The notes under the pieces were generated by a model. That model was not told where the DNA came from, searched no databases, and saw only the letters and a program-made list of their open reading frames with translations. Source: Ahrensia sp. (GTDB lineage: Bacteria; Pseudomonadota; Alphaproteobacteria; Rhizobiales; Rhizobiaceae). From it: DNA of 64,000 nt. The stretch spans positions 44,809 to 108,808 of the forward strand of contig NZXU01000110.1 of the NCBI GenBank assembly GCA_002698425.1, given 5' to 3'. Positions 1 to 7,827 of the stretch are shown here, in pieces; position 1 is the stretch's first letter; every line of letters starts with the position of its first letter. The translations under genes were made by a program, and so were the position numbers.

Positions 1-341
1 GCCTTTTCCAGCTGATCGCCCCGATAGGTCCGCACCTCGCCCTTGAACAGGAAGCGGAACGCCCTGATGCCCCGGTGGATCCATTCCGGGCCGCCGACAA
101 CGGCAAGCTTCTCGTATTCCGCCAGATGCTTCATGCCGAACGAGGCATCGTCCCACATCGCCGCCAACTCCATCCCGTCGAACGTGTCGTCGAGCAGAAA
201 GAGGACGTCGAGCTTTCCATGCGCCTCGAACAATCGTTCCAAACGCGGAATGAGAACGTTCTTATAATCGGCGTCGGTCAGCTTGCCGCTCGCGCGGATG
301 CCGACGAACTTGCCGGTGCTTTCATCCATGAACTCGATCAT
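1..341 (-). CDS. STAS/SEC14-like (SpoIIAA-like) domain protein, 3' end outside window
   Basis: The gene is read on the minus strand from ATG at 341 and runs off the left edge, so only the first 113 residues are visible. It opens MIEFMDESTGKFVGIRASGK and continues with alternating hydrophobic strands and an LFLLDD segment, the pattern of the SpoIIAA-like (STAS/SEC14, DUF3478-type) cytosolic proteins of about 120 residues. An AGGAGG ribosome binding site sits 6 bases before the ATG, which fixes the start. The family's function is not established; a regulatory or lipid-binding role is only inferred. It precedes the cobM end by about 80 bases on the same strand and may not belong to that operon. 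Confidence 0.75.
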   Translation of the reverse strand, partial: MIEFMDESTGKFVGIRASGKLTDADYKNVLIPRLERLFEAHGKLDVLFLLDDTFDGMELAAMWDDASFGMKHLAEYEKLAVVGGPEWIHRGIRAFRFLFKGEVRTYRGDQLEK

Positions 342-420
342 GCCGGTCCTCCTGAGTGCGGAGACATTCAGATAGGAAACAAAAATGTCGGCATCCCGCC
401 ACAATCCGCCATGACGGATA

Positions 421-1203
421 TCAATCGGCGGCAGAGACCCTCTTCTTCCCGCGATTGCGCAGCACATGCGAGAAATCCGAATTGTAGAGATCGGAGTCCC
501 GGAACTCCGCTTCGCCGAACACCTTGCCGACGAAGATCAGCGCCGTCCGTGTGATCTTGGCCTCGCGAACATGGTCTCGCATATCGGCCAGCGTCGTGCG
601 GATATAGAGCTCGTCCGGCCAAGTCGCGCGATAGGCGATCACCACCGGGCAATCGGCGCCGTAATAGGGCTCGAGCGCCCGGCGGACATAATCGAGATTG
701 CGGATCGACAGATGGATCGCGAGCGTCGCGCCGGACTGGCCGAGCACTTCCAGTTGCTCGCCTTCCGGCATCGAGGAGGCCTTCATGCCGGTGCGGGTCA
801 CGATGATCGTCTGGGCGATCTCCGGCAGCGTCAGTTCCGTCTTCAGCTTCGCCGCTGCCCCGGCAAAAGCCGGCACACCCGGCACGACCTCGTAGTCGAT
901 CCCCATCGCATCGAGCCGCCGCATCTGCTCGGCCACCGCGCCATAGATCGACGGGTCGCCGGAATGCACGCGCGCAACGTCCTGCCCGGCTTCATGCGCC
1001 TTCGCCATCTCCTCGACAATCTGGTCGAGATGCATCGGCGCGGTGTCCATAACCAGCGCATCCGATGGCGCGGCCTGCACGATCTCCTCGGGCACCAGCG
1101 ACCCGGCATAGAGGCAGACCGGGCAGCGCTCGATCAGGCGAAGCCCGCGCACGGTAATCAAATCCGGCGCACCCGGCCCGGCTCCGATGAAATAGACTGT
1201 CAT
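421..1203 (-). CDS. cobM: Precorrin-4 C11-methyltransferase CobM
   Basis: Predicted 260-residue SAM-dependent methyltransferase that methylates precorrin-4 at C-11 in corrin-ring synthesis. The N-terminus MTVYFIGAGPGAPDLITVRG carries the GxGPGxPDLIT motif of the tetrapyrrole methylase family, followed by HSGDPSIYGA and a VVPGVPAF segment, the usual SAM/substrate pocket motifs. The ATG at 1203 is chosen because the family starts directly at the first beta strand; an upstream in-frame start at 1239 would add residues encoded by a palindromic repeat. It is the last gene of the cbiX-cobH-L-I-J-M operon and is separated from cobJ by that repeat. Confidence 0.95.
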   Translation of the reverse strand: MTVYFIGAGPGAPDLITVRGLRLIERCPVCLYAGSLVPEEIVQAAPSDALVMDTAPMHLDQIVEEMAKAHEAGQDVARVHSGDPSIYGAVAEQMRRLDAMGIDYEVVPGVPAFAGAAAKLKTELTLPEIAQTIIVTRTGMKASSMPEGEQLEVLGQSGATLAIHLSIRNLDYVRRALEPYYGADCPVVIAYRATWPDELYIRTTLADMRDHVREAKITRTALIFVGKVFGEAEFRDSDLYNSDFSHVLRNRGKKRVSAAD

Positions 1204-1213
1204 CGAGTAAATA

Positions 1214-1355
1214 CCCCCCTCTGTCCGCTGCGCGGACATCTCCCCCGCAAGGGGGGAGAGTGGAGGCGAACCTGTCCGTCCCGCGCTCTGTTCCGAAAAT
1301 CACGCGCCACTCTCCCCCCTTGCGGGGGAGATGTCACGAAGTGACAGAGGGGGGG
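1214..1355. repeat. Palindromic repeat element, copy 1 (intergenic, cobJ-cobM)
   Basis: Two inverted halves of about 45 bases flank a roughly 50-base unique centre. The left half begins CCCCCCTCTGTC at 1214, contains a small internal inverted repeat around GACATCTCCCCC, and ends in GGGGGGAGAGTGG. The right half is its inverse, ending GACAGAGGGGGGG at 1355. The same element recurs at 17831-17990 and 19645-19800, with a shorter relative at 63577-63658. It fills the 169-base gap between cobJ and cobM. A mobile or RNA-structured palindromic element is inferred. Confidence 0.9.
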
Positions 1356-1372
1356 CCTGGCTCCGAATTCCA

Positions 1373-3205
1373 TCACACGCTCCCCATTTGCGTCCCGGCC
1401 TTCCCGGAATAGCCACGCGGCGTATAGACCCAAGTCTTCCCGTCGCCGGTCGCGACCGTTCGGCTGTCCGACGACCCGACGACGACGACGGTCAGCATGT
1501 CGACATCCTCGACATTGAGTTGTCCGAGCGGCACGACGCGCACCGCCTCGCCCTCGCGGCCCAGATTGGTCGCCAGGATGACTGGCGTCTCCGCCGGGCG
1601 ATGTCTCAGCAATTCGTCACGCGCCCAGGCAAGTTGCATGCGCCGCTTCTTCGACACCGGATTGTAGAAGGCGACCACGAAATCGCCCTCGCCCGCCGCC
1701 CTTACGCGCCGCTGGATATCCTCCCACGGCGTCAGCAAATCCGAAAGCGAGATCGTGCAGAAATCATGACCCAATGGCGCGCCCGCCCGCGCGGCGGCCC
1801 CCTGCAGAGCGGAGATGCCGGGCGAGACAGCAATGCCGATCCGCCGCGCCGCGTCCGATACGCCTTTCCGGTCGATCAGTTCGAAGACGAGCGTCGCCAT
1901 CGCATAGATGCCGGCGTCGCCCGAGCAGACCAGCGCGACATCCTTGCCCTCGCCGGCCAGTTCCATCGCATGACGCACGCGATCCTCCTCCTTGCCGAGG
2001 TCGAAATCGTGCCGCGTCCTGCCGGCGGTCAGCGGTCCCAGCAGATCGAGATAGAGCGAATAGCCGACGAGATCGGTCGAGGCCGCCACCATGCGGCTCA
2101 CCTCCGGCGAGCGCCAGCCCTCCGAACCCGGCCCGATACCGACGACATAAAGCGTCCCCCGCGACCGGCCCGGTAGCGACGCGGCCTTGAAAGGCTGAGG
2201 CGCGCGGGCGATGGCGCAGGTCGCACGCGCCGATTTGCGTTTCTCGGCGATCAGTTCGCCCTCCGACCCGGCAGCCGCCAGCGCGGCGCCTTCGGCAACG
2301 CCATGGCAGCCTACTTCGGCGAAGACGATATCGGACGGGTTCTTCAGCCGAGGCGTCTCCGCTTCCAATGACGCCACATCGAAGAAACGGGCCGGCACGC
2401 CGAGCCGTTCAGCGACATGATGGACCGCCGCCTCGTCGGCCTTAACGTCGAGAGAGCAGACAACGCCCACTGCCCCCTCCGCCAGACCGGCCTCGGCCAG
2501 CGTCTCGCGCGCCAGCGTCCATGCTTCCTCCGGATCGCAGCCGCGCTCGCAGCCGAGACCCAGCGCAAGCGTCTTTGGATAATAGACAAGCTCGTTTGCG
2601 GCGGGTTCCACCGCGAGATCGGTCACCGTAAGCCTGACCGACCCTTCTTCGGTCATGTCGAGGCCGCTTTCCGCCAGCCAAGGCGCAACGCCGTTCACTT
2701 CGGCGCTGGTTCCGGCCAGCAATTCCGCCATGACAGCCTTCGCCTGATCCGGATTGGCGAGAATATAGCCCTCCGGCGGCGCATCCAGCGCCACGCCGAA
2801 CCGCAGATCGCCCGCCGTCGTGATCGCCGCCGTGGCATCAAGCGCGGCGGCAATCCCGCGCGCCAGATCGTTCGCGCCGTGATGGCCGCCGAGCAGCGGC
2901 ACCACGGCGGTAGCGTCTTCCGCCACCGCGATCACCGGCGGTTCCTCCTGCTTGTCCGCCAGCAACGGCGCGAGGATGCGGATCACCGCGCCCGACGCCA
3001 TGACGGCGACGATCGGCATGCCGTCGCGAAACAGAGCCTGCAGATGGGCCTTCGCCTCATCGAAGAAGGAAACGCCGTCCGACTGCGATACGCGCTTCGC
3101 CGCGCCACGGATCGTGCCACCGGTTGCCGCACGGATCGCGACGGCGACCGGCATCGCCGCATCGCTCAAGATGACGATGGCGGGTGTTTTGGTCTCAGGC
3201 CGCAT
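1373..3205 (-). CDS. cobJ: CbiG/CobE-CobJ fusion: cobalt-precorrin-5A hydrolase-like domain plus precorrin-3B C17-methyltransferase
   Basis: The 610-residue protein joins two cobalamin-pathway enzymes. Residues 1-345 are CbiG-like: an N-terminal part with ASGAVIRILAPLL and LLGGHHGANDLA, and a C-terminal part (about 212-335) with ALGLGCERGCDPEE and FAEVGCHGVAEGAAL, the segment homologous to aerobic CobE. From residue 351 (TLYVVGIGPGSEGW) the chain is CobJ, the ring-contracting C17 methyltransferase, with CSGDAGIYAMA, SPGISALQGAAARAGAP and VVAFYNPVSKKR motifs. ATG at 3205 overlaps the end of cobI by 11 bases. The fusion couples ring contraction with handling of the delta-lactone or acetaldehyde fragment. 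Assignment of both domains is firm; whether the CbiG half is active is not known. Confidence 0.93.
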   Translation of the reverse strand: MRPETKTPAIVILSDAAMPVAVAIRAATGGTIRGAAKRVSQSDGVSFFDEAKAHLQALFRDGMPIVAVMASGAVIRILAPLLADKQEEPPVIAVAEDATAVVPLLGGHHGANDLARGIAAALDATAAITTAGDLRFGVALDAPPEGYILANPDQAKAVMAELLAGTSAEVNGVAPWLAESGLDMTEEGSVRLTVTDLAVEPAANELVYYPKTLALGLGCERGCDPEEAWTLARETLAEAGLAEGAVGVVCSLDVKADEAAVHHVAERLGVPARFFDVASLEAETPRLKNPSDIVFAEVGCHGVAEGAALAAAGSEGELIAEKRKSARATCAIARAPQPFKAASLPGRSRGTLYVVGIGPGSEGWRSPEVSRMVAASTDLVGYSLYLDLLGPLTAGRTRHDFDLGKEEDRVRHAMELAGEGKDVALVCSGDAGIYAMATLVFELIDRKGVSDAARRIGIAVSPGISALQGAAARAGAPLGHDFCTISLSDLLTPWEDIQRRVRAAGEGDFVVAFYNPVSKKRRMQLAWARDELLRHRPAETPVILATNLGREGEAVRVVPLGQLNVEDVDMLTVVVVGSSDSRTVATGDGKTWVYTPRGYSGKAGTQMGSV

Positions 3206-3935
3206 CGGAGGCTCCGCCGGCGGGAAGCGCGCGGATCCATTCCTCGCCGCCGCGATAGATAAGGATCATCGAGAAATAGGGTGCGGTCTCCGCCGCAAGC
3301 GATTCCAGCGGCACGACTTTTTCCTCGCCGAGGCTGATCCGCTCGCAATAGGCCGCGGCGCCGGTCAGTCCGAGCCGGCCGATCAGCGCGCGGATGCGCG
3401 GCAGGTGCCGGCCGACCTTCATGATCGCAACCGCATCCGACATCGTGATGCGCGCCTGCAGCGCGTCGTCGTCGAGCGGCCCCGGCAACACCGTCAGCAC
3501 GTCGTTACGTGCTGCAAGCGGCCGCTTGGCCGCCGCCGCCGACGCCATGATCGATGAGACGCCCGGTACGATCTCTGTCGGATAACGCCCGCCCAGCCGC
3601 TCGAACACATACATGAAGGAGCCATAGAAGAACGGGTCGCCCTCGCACAGCACCGCGACATCGCGCCCGGCATCCAGATGCGCCGCGATCTCGTCGCCCG
3701 CCTTGTCATAGACCTCCGCCGCCGGAAAGCGCTCGGTGCGCATCGGCACGACGATCGGCACTTCGACCTGATAGGGCGACAGGAAATCCGCCACGATCGA
3801 CCGCGCGAAGCTCTCGCCCGTATCCGGCGCCGGATAGGCGACGACCGGGCACGCCTTGAGGATGCGGTGCGCCTTCAGCGTCAGCAATTCGGGATCGCCC
3901 GGCCCGACGCCCAGCCCGTAAAGCGTTCCGGTCAT
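3195..3935 (-). CDS. cobI: Precorrin-2 C20-methyltransferase CobI
   Basis: 246-residue tetrapyrrole methylase that adds the C-20 methyl group to precorrin-2. The start MTGTLYGLGVGPGDPELLTL holds the GVGPGDPELLT motif; CEGDPFFYGSFMY and VPGVSSIMA follow at the expected spacing, and KVGRHLPRIR appears near the C-terminus, all typical of CobI/CbiL. Start at 3935 overlaps the cobL stop as ATGA, showing translational coupling in the cobH-L-I-J-M block. Length is normal for the family. Confidence 0.95.
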   Translation of the reverse strand: MTGTLYGLGVGPGDPELLTLKAHRILKACPVVAYPAPDTGESFARSIVADFLSPYQVEVPIVVPMRTERFPAAEVYDKAGDEIAAHLDAGRDVAVLCEGDPFFYGSFMYVFERLGGRYPTEIVPGVSSIMASAAAAKRPLAARNDVLTVLPGPLDDDALQARITMSDAVAIMKVGRHLPRIRALIGRLGLTGAAAYCERISLGEEKVVPLESLAAETAPYFSMILIYRGGEEWIRALPAGGASDAA

Positions 3936-5134
3936 GGTGTTTTCGTCCACGCCCATTGCGTCACCGCCATGGAGGGCTTCCAGCCATGAAACGGCCCGAC
4001 CGGCTCCGCCGTCTCGGTGGCGATGCGCTGCAACTCGCCGCCATGTGCGTTGAATATGTCGAGCAGCACCGCCTCGCTCTCCAGCGTCGCCGCATGCGCC
4101 ACCAGTCGGCCATGCGGCTTCAGCGCCGCCATGCAGGCCTCGATCGTCTCCCGGGAGATCCCGCCGCCGATGAAGGCGGCGTCCGGCGCTGGCAAGCCGG
4201 CAAGCGCGTCCGGCGCGGTCCCGTCGACCAGTTGCAGTTTCGGCGCACCGAGCTTCACCGCATTCGCCTCGGCCATAACGCGCCGCTTCTCCTGCGGCTC
4301 GATGCCGATGGCCCGGGCCTCCGGCGCGCCGCGCATCCATTCGATGGCGATGGAGCCGCAGCCGCAGCCGACATCCCAGAGCATGCCGTCGCGCACCGGC
4401 ACCAGCTTCGCCAGCGCCAGCGCCCGCGCGGTCCGCTTGGTGATCTTGCCGTCATGCGTGAATTGATCGTCCGGCAGGCCGGTCCGCGGCATTACCTGCG
4501 CATCCGGCCCGGCAACGATCTCGACCGCCAGCACGTGGAAATCCGGAACCGCCTGGTCCCAGCTCTCCGCCACCCCGTCGAACCGCGCCTCGTTCGGCCC
4601 GCCCAGCGCGGCCAGCACGGTCAGCTTCGACGGCCCGTAGCCGCGCTCGGTCAGCAATCGCGCCACCGTGCCCGGCGAGCTCGCATCCTTGGTCAGCAGG
4701 ATCATGCGCACACCGGGCGCGAACCACGGGATGATCTGCTCGGCGGCGCGGCCATGCACGGTCAGCGTCTCGACATCGGCCAGCGACCAGCCCATACGGC
4801 AGGAGGCGAACTGGAACGCCGACAATTGCGGGTGGAAGACGATCTCCTCGCGCGGAATCCCCTTGAGGATCTTCGCACCGACCGAGAACCACAGCGGATC
4901 GCCCGTCACCAGAACGACGACGCGCCGTCCCTTGTGGCTCCTGATCTCCTCGATCATCGCATTGAAGGGCGACGGCCAGGCGATGCGTTCCGCCCTGACA
5001 TTCGGCGCCAGAGTGTGGTGCCGGTCGCCGCCGACGATCACGTCTGCCTCGCCGACCAGCTTCTGCGCTTCCGCCGACAGCCCCGCCATGCCGTCCTCGC
5101 CGATGCCGACGATATGCAGCCAGGCCTCGCTCAT
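3932..5134 (-). CDS. cobL: Precorrin-6B C5,15-methyltransferase (decarboxylating) CobL
   Basis: 400-residue bifunctional enzyme of corrin synthesis. Residues 1-200 are the CbiE-type tetrapyrrole methylase (LHIVGIGEDGMAGLS, VIVGGDRHH, VVLVTGDPLWFSVGA). Residues 210-400 are the CbiT-type decarboxylating methyltransferase, with LPDDQFTHDGKITKR, then the SAM motif WDVGCGCGSIAIEW, and AFIGGGIS. Start ATG at 5134 overlaps the cobH stop (ATGA); the stop overlaps cobI in the same way. A longer upstream reading frame exists but would cover cobH and was rejected. Confidence 0.95.
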   Translation of the reverse strand: MSEAWLHIVGIGEDGMAGLSAEAQKLVGEADVIVGGDRHHTLAPNVRAERIAWPSPFNAMIEEIRSHKGRRVVVLVTGDPLWFSVGAKILKGIPREEIVFHPQLSAFQFASCRMGWSLADVETLTVHGRAAEQIIPWFAPGVRMILLTKDASSPGTVARLLTERGYGPSKLTVLAALGGPNEARFDGVAESWDQAVPDFHVLAVEIVAGPDAQVMPRTGLPDDQFTHDGKITKRTARALALAKLVPVRDGMLWDVGCGCGSIAIEWMRGAPEARAIGIEPQEKRRVMAEANAVKLGAPKLQLVDGTAPDALAGLPAPDAAFIGGGISRETIEACMAALKPHGRLVAHAATLESEAVLLDIFNAHGGELQRIATETAEPVGPFHGWKPSMAVTQWAWTKTP

Positions 5135-5763
5135 GTGTTCAGCCCCCCGGCCAGCCCGTTGACCGCGGCCTGCGTCATGCCCACCCCGCCCTTCTGTCCA
5201 AGGAGCGTGATGAAGGGCACGCCGCGCGGGTCGCGCGCCAATTCCGCCTTCGATTCCGCCGCGCCGACGAAGCCGACCGGCAAGGCGATGATCGCCGCCG
5301 GCCTCGCCCCGCCCGCATCGATATGTTCGAGCAGCCGGAACAGGGCGGTCGGCGCGTTTCCGATCGCGACGATCTGGCCTTCGAGGCGTTCGCCCCACAG
5401 ATCGATCTGCGCCGCCGCCCGCGTCATCCGGTTGGCTTTCGCATGCTCCGCGACCTCCGGCGCCGAAATCCGGCAATGCAGCGCGCAGCCTTCCGGCAGC
5501 AGATGCTTCATCACGCCATAGCGCAGCGTCTCCACGTCGCAATAGACATGCGCCCCCGCCGCCAGCGCCCGCGGCACGGCCTCGGCGATATTGCCGGAGA
5601 ACCGCAGGTCGCCCAGGATTTCCGGCATTCCGCAGGCATGGACGATCCGTGTCGCGACCGGCCGGATCGCCTTCGGAAGCGCCTGCAACTGTTCGACCCG
5701 CGAAATCATCTCGAACGACTGCGCATAGATCGCCTCAGGCTCGCGGACATAGTCCATCATCAT
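5131..5763 (-). CDS. cobH: Precorrin-8X methylmutase CobH
   Basis: Moves the C-11 methyl to C-12, turning precorrin-8X into hydrogenobyrinate. The 210-residue product starts MDYVREPEAIYAQSFEMI, the usual CobH/CbiC beginning, and includes RIVHACGMPEI (the catalytic His region), GAHVYCDVETLRYG and IGNAPTALFRL. Three ATG codons lie in tandem at 5763, 5760 and 5757; a GAGG sits 4 bases before the first and 10 before the third, so the exact start is open. Its stop overlaps cobL; it lies 6 bases after the cbiX stop. Confidence 0.94.
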   Translation of the reverse strand: MMMDYVREPEAIYAQSFEMISRVEQLQALPKAIRPVATRIVHACGMPEILGDLRFSGNIAEAVPRALAAGAHVYCDVETLRYGVMKHLLPEGCALHCRISAPEVAEHAKANRMTRAAAQIDLWGERLEGQIVAIGNAPTALFRLLEHIDAGGARPAAIIALPVGFVGAAESKAELARDPRGVPFITLLGQKGGVGMTQAAVNGLAGGLNT

Positions 5764-5769
5764 CCGGCC

Positions 5770-6894
5770 TCAGCCCTTCGCCTTTTCCATGCTTTTCGGC
5801 CCGAGCGGGTGATCGGCATGCGGATAGGGATGATGGTGATGGCCGTGATCGTGGGAATGGTCGTGGCCGTGATGGTGGTCATGATCATGGCCATGGTCAT
5901 GCGCATGAACCGGCGTCCACTCGATGCCATGCTCGCGGCAGAACTCCTCGTCGCGGCAGCGCCCGTCGCAATCGCCGTTGCAGGGGCAGTTTGCCGGCGC
6001 GCCGCCGACGCCCTCGACATGATGATGATGGCTTTCCTGCGCCTGGCCAACCTCCGCCTCGAAGCCCAGCACCTGCTCGCGATATTTGCACATCTGGCAG
6101 TTCATGTTTTTCACGCCGTCGAGGATCTCGCGCACACGGTCGACGAAGGTCTCGATCACCAGGTCGTGGTCGTTCAGATAGGGCGCCTTGACGAACTCGA
6201 TCTCGGGGTGCTCGGCGGCCACCTCGTCGGTCTGCGAATAAATGCGCTTCACCAGCACACCGGTGAACAGGAAATAGGGGAAGACGAGGATGCGCCGGTA
6301 ACCGAGCTTGGCGGCATGTTGCAGAGCCGGCTTCACCAGCGGAAAGGTCACGCCCGAATAGGCAGTTTCGCCCCAGCCGAACCCCATGCCTTCCCACAGC
6401 ATGCGCATCACCTTGGCGACATTGGAATTGGCGTCCGGGTCCGACGCGCCGCGCCCGACCACCACCAGCATGGTCTCCTCCATCGGCACGTCGCTCTCGC
6501 AGGCGTCGAGCGCTTCCTGAACGCGCGCTCCGGCGGCCCGGATCATCTTCAGGTCGATGCCGAGCTCGCGGCCGTAATCGATTCTGATATCGGGATTTTT
6601 CGCCTGGTAGCTGTTCAGCACCGACGGCAGGTCGTTCTTGGCGTGGCCGGCGGCGAACAGCATGCCCGGCACGGCGAGAATATGGTCGACGCCCTTCTCC
6701 TTCAGCGCGTCCAGCCCCTTGTGCAGGACCGGATTGGCGAATTCGAGATAACCGTAATCGACCGGCCATTGCGGAAACCGCTCGCGCAGCCGGATCGCCA
6801 GCTTGGAGAATTCGCCGACGGCGTTCTGGTTGCGGCTGCCATGGCCGCAGACCATGATTCCGTAGCTCGGACCGCCCTTGATACCTTTCAGCAT
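5770..6894 (-). CDS. cbiX: CbiX-type sirohydrochlorin cobaltochelatase with Fe-S motif and His-rich tail
   Basis: 374-residue chelatase of the CbiX class, predicted to insert cobalt into sirohydrochlorin. Two homologous halves are visible: MVCGHGSRNQNAVGEF at the N-terminus with GHAKNDLP near residue 84, and a second half around VVVGRGASDPDANSN. After the core comes MNCQMCKYREQV, a CxxC motif like the Fe-S-binding region of long CbiX proteins, then a Cys-rich stretch (PANCPCNGDCDGRC) and a C-terminal tail (about 330-360) made mostly of His and Asp in HDHDH runs, which probably stores cobalt. It is first in the corrin-ring operon; a promoter-like pair lies about 245 bases upstream. It coexists with CobN, a late cobaltochelatase of the aerobic route. 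Confidence 0.9.
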   Translation of the reverse strand: MLKGIKGGPSYGIMVCGHGSRNQNAVGEFSKLAIRLRERFPQWPVDYGYLEFANPVLHKGLDALKEKGVDHILAVPGMLFAAGHAKNDLPSVLNSYQAKNPDIRIDYGRELGIDLKMIRAAGARVQEALDACESDVPMEETMLVVVGRGASDPDANSNVAKVMRMLWEGMGFGWGETAYSGVTFPLVKPALQHAAKLGYRRILVFPYFLFTGVLVKRIYSQTDEVAAEHPEIEFVKAPYLNDHDLVIETFVDRVREILDGVKNMNCQMCKYREQVLGFEAEVGQAQESHHHHVEGVGGAPANCPCNGDCDGRCRDEEFCREHGIEWTPVHAHDHGHDHDHHHGHDHSHDHGHHHHPYPHADHPLGPKSMEKAKG

Positions 6895-7209
6895 GAGTTA
6901 CGCCTCTCCCGTCATTGCATCGGAGGCGGCGAAGGGCGCTGCAAGGCGCGGCGAATATGTCATGGCTGTGGGTCCCTGGGTCCGCAATACGTTATCGCCA
7001 AATGCGCGGCTCCCGGCTTGTCGCCGGCGAACGCCCGGACCTTGCGGCAGTTCTGTCGCGACACCCCCTGTTTGGGTCGGCTGCAACGGACACCTTTCGG
7101 CCCCGCAACGGTTCGGGGCACTGCCGATAACGGGCGGCACCCTAGGCGCGCCGCCGGACAGGGTCAATTCGATGCGCGACTTCGAAAAGGAAAATTGCGA
7201 CGGCGGCGG
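6895..7209. other. Long leader / intergenic region before cbiX
   Basis: 315 bases without a convincing gene. Read on the minus strand it starts with a promoter-like pair (separate entry) and leaves an untranslated leader of roughly 235 bases before cbiX. The leader has several stems: GCCCCG pairing with CGGGGC around 7105-7125, and GGTCCG pairing at long range with CGGACC around 6990-7050. It shares the 11-mer GCAGCCGACCC with the riboswitch at 22 kb but lacks a B12 box and the CCAGGAGACCTGCC element, so it is not called a cobalamin riboswitch. Confidence 0.6.
7139..7167 (-). promoter_or_regulatory. Predicted promoter of the cbiX-cobM operon
   Basis: On the minus strand TTGACC (7162-7167) is followed after 17 bases by TAGGGT (7139-7144), a good alphaproteobacterial sigma70-type pair. 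Transcription would begin near 7132, leaving a leader of about 235 bases before cbiX. Prediction rests on sequence only. Confidence 0.55.
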
Positions 7210-7629
7210 TCAGCCCCTGCGAATTTCGGTGATGTCGAAATCCAGCATGTCGGCGATGCGCGCCAGGAACCGCTCTTCATGGCGGTCGATGTCGCTATCC
7301 GCCTCGGCGATTGCGATCATGTGGTCGAGCAAGCGCTGGCGCCGCTCCATCGGCAGGTCGGCGAACACCGCCGCGGCCTGCGCCGGGGTCGTCTCATAGG
7401 CGAAGTCGTTCAGATATTCGTAGACGCCGTCCATCACGTCGGGATCGAGGCTAAAACTGTCCCGGCAGATGCGCTTGAACGTATCGAGTTCCGCCGTCTT
7501 CACCTCCCCATCGGCCAGGATGACCTTGAACAGAAGCAGCAATTCGGCCGTCAGCGCCGGGTCGTTGGCGACCAGCCGCACGACCTTTTCCCGTTCGAGC
7601 CTCGTTTTAAGCGCATCCAGCCAACCCAT
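7210..7629 (-). CDS. TerB-family (tellurite resistance-like) protein
   Basis: 139-residue, wholly helical cytosolic protein of the TerB/DjlA-N type. The fold signature is visible as two acidic metal-binding repeats: LLLFKVILADGEVKTAELDTFKRI and a later AIAEADSDIDRHEERFLARI, each an ADxxID/E-like helix start. TerB domains bind metal and occur in stress complexes, but the role of stand-alone proteins is not known. The gene is on its own between the cbiX promoter and the convergent-facing TauE gene. Function beyond the fold is not claimed. Confidence 0.8.
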   Translation of the reverse strand: MGWLDALKTRLEREKVVRLVANDPALTAELLLLFKVILADGEVKTAELDTFKRICRDSFSLDPDVMDGVYEYLNDFAYETTPAQAAAVFADLPMERRQRLLDHMIAIAEADSDIDRHEERFLARIADMLDFDITEIRRG

Positions 7630-7827
7630 CGGGAATTCTCCGCATCATTCTGTCTTGCGAGACTAGCCTGAGTCGCCGCTTGCGCAAATCCGGCTGCTCC
7701 ACAGCACCGTCAGTGCGGGCGCGCTTGGCGCGACCCGGAATGACGCCGCGAAGGGGTGGCGCAAGGATGGCGGCATGGTAAAGCGGCGCACTGCATATGC
7801 CGAATACCCAAACTCCGAACCGTATCC

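Noticed and set aside
5770..5900. Tandem DNA repeat in the His-rich end of cbiX
   Set aside because: The CAT/GAC-rich repetition encodes the HDHDH tail and needs no separate repeat element.
6960..7160. Cobalamin riboswitch before cbiX
   Set aside because: Only an 11-base match to the true riboswitch; no B12 box or 3' CCAGGAGACCTGCC on either strand. Kept as an unexplained leader.
5323..7671. 782-codon plus-strand frame opposite cobH and cbiX
   Set aside because: Low-complexity His/Arg-rich translation antisense to two clearly recognisable genes.
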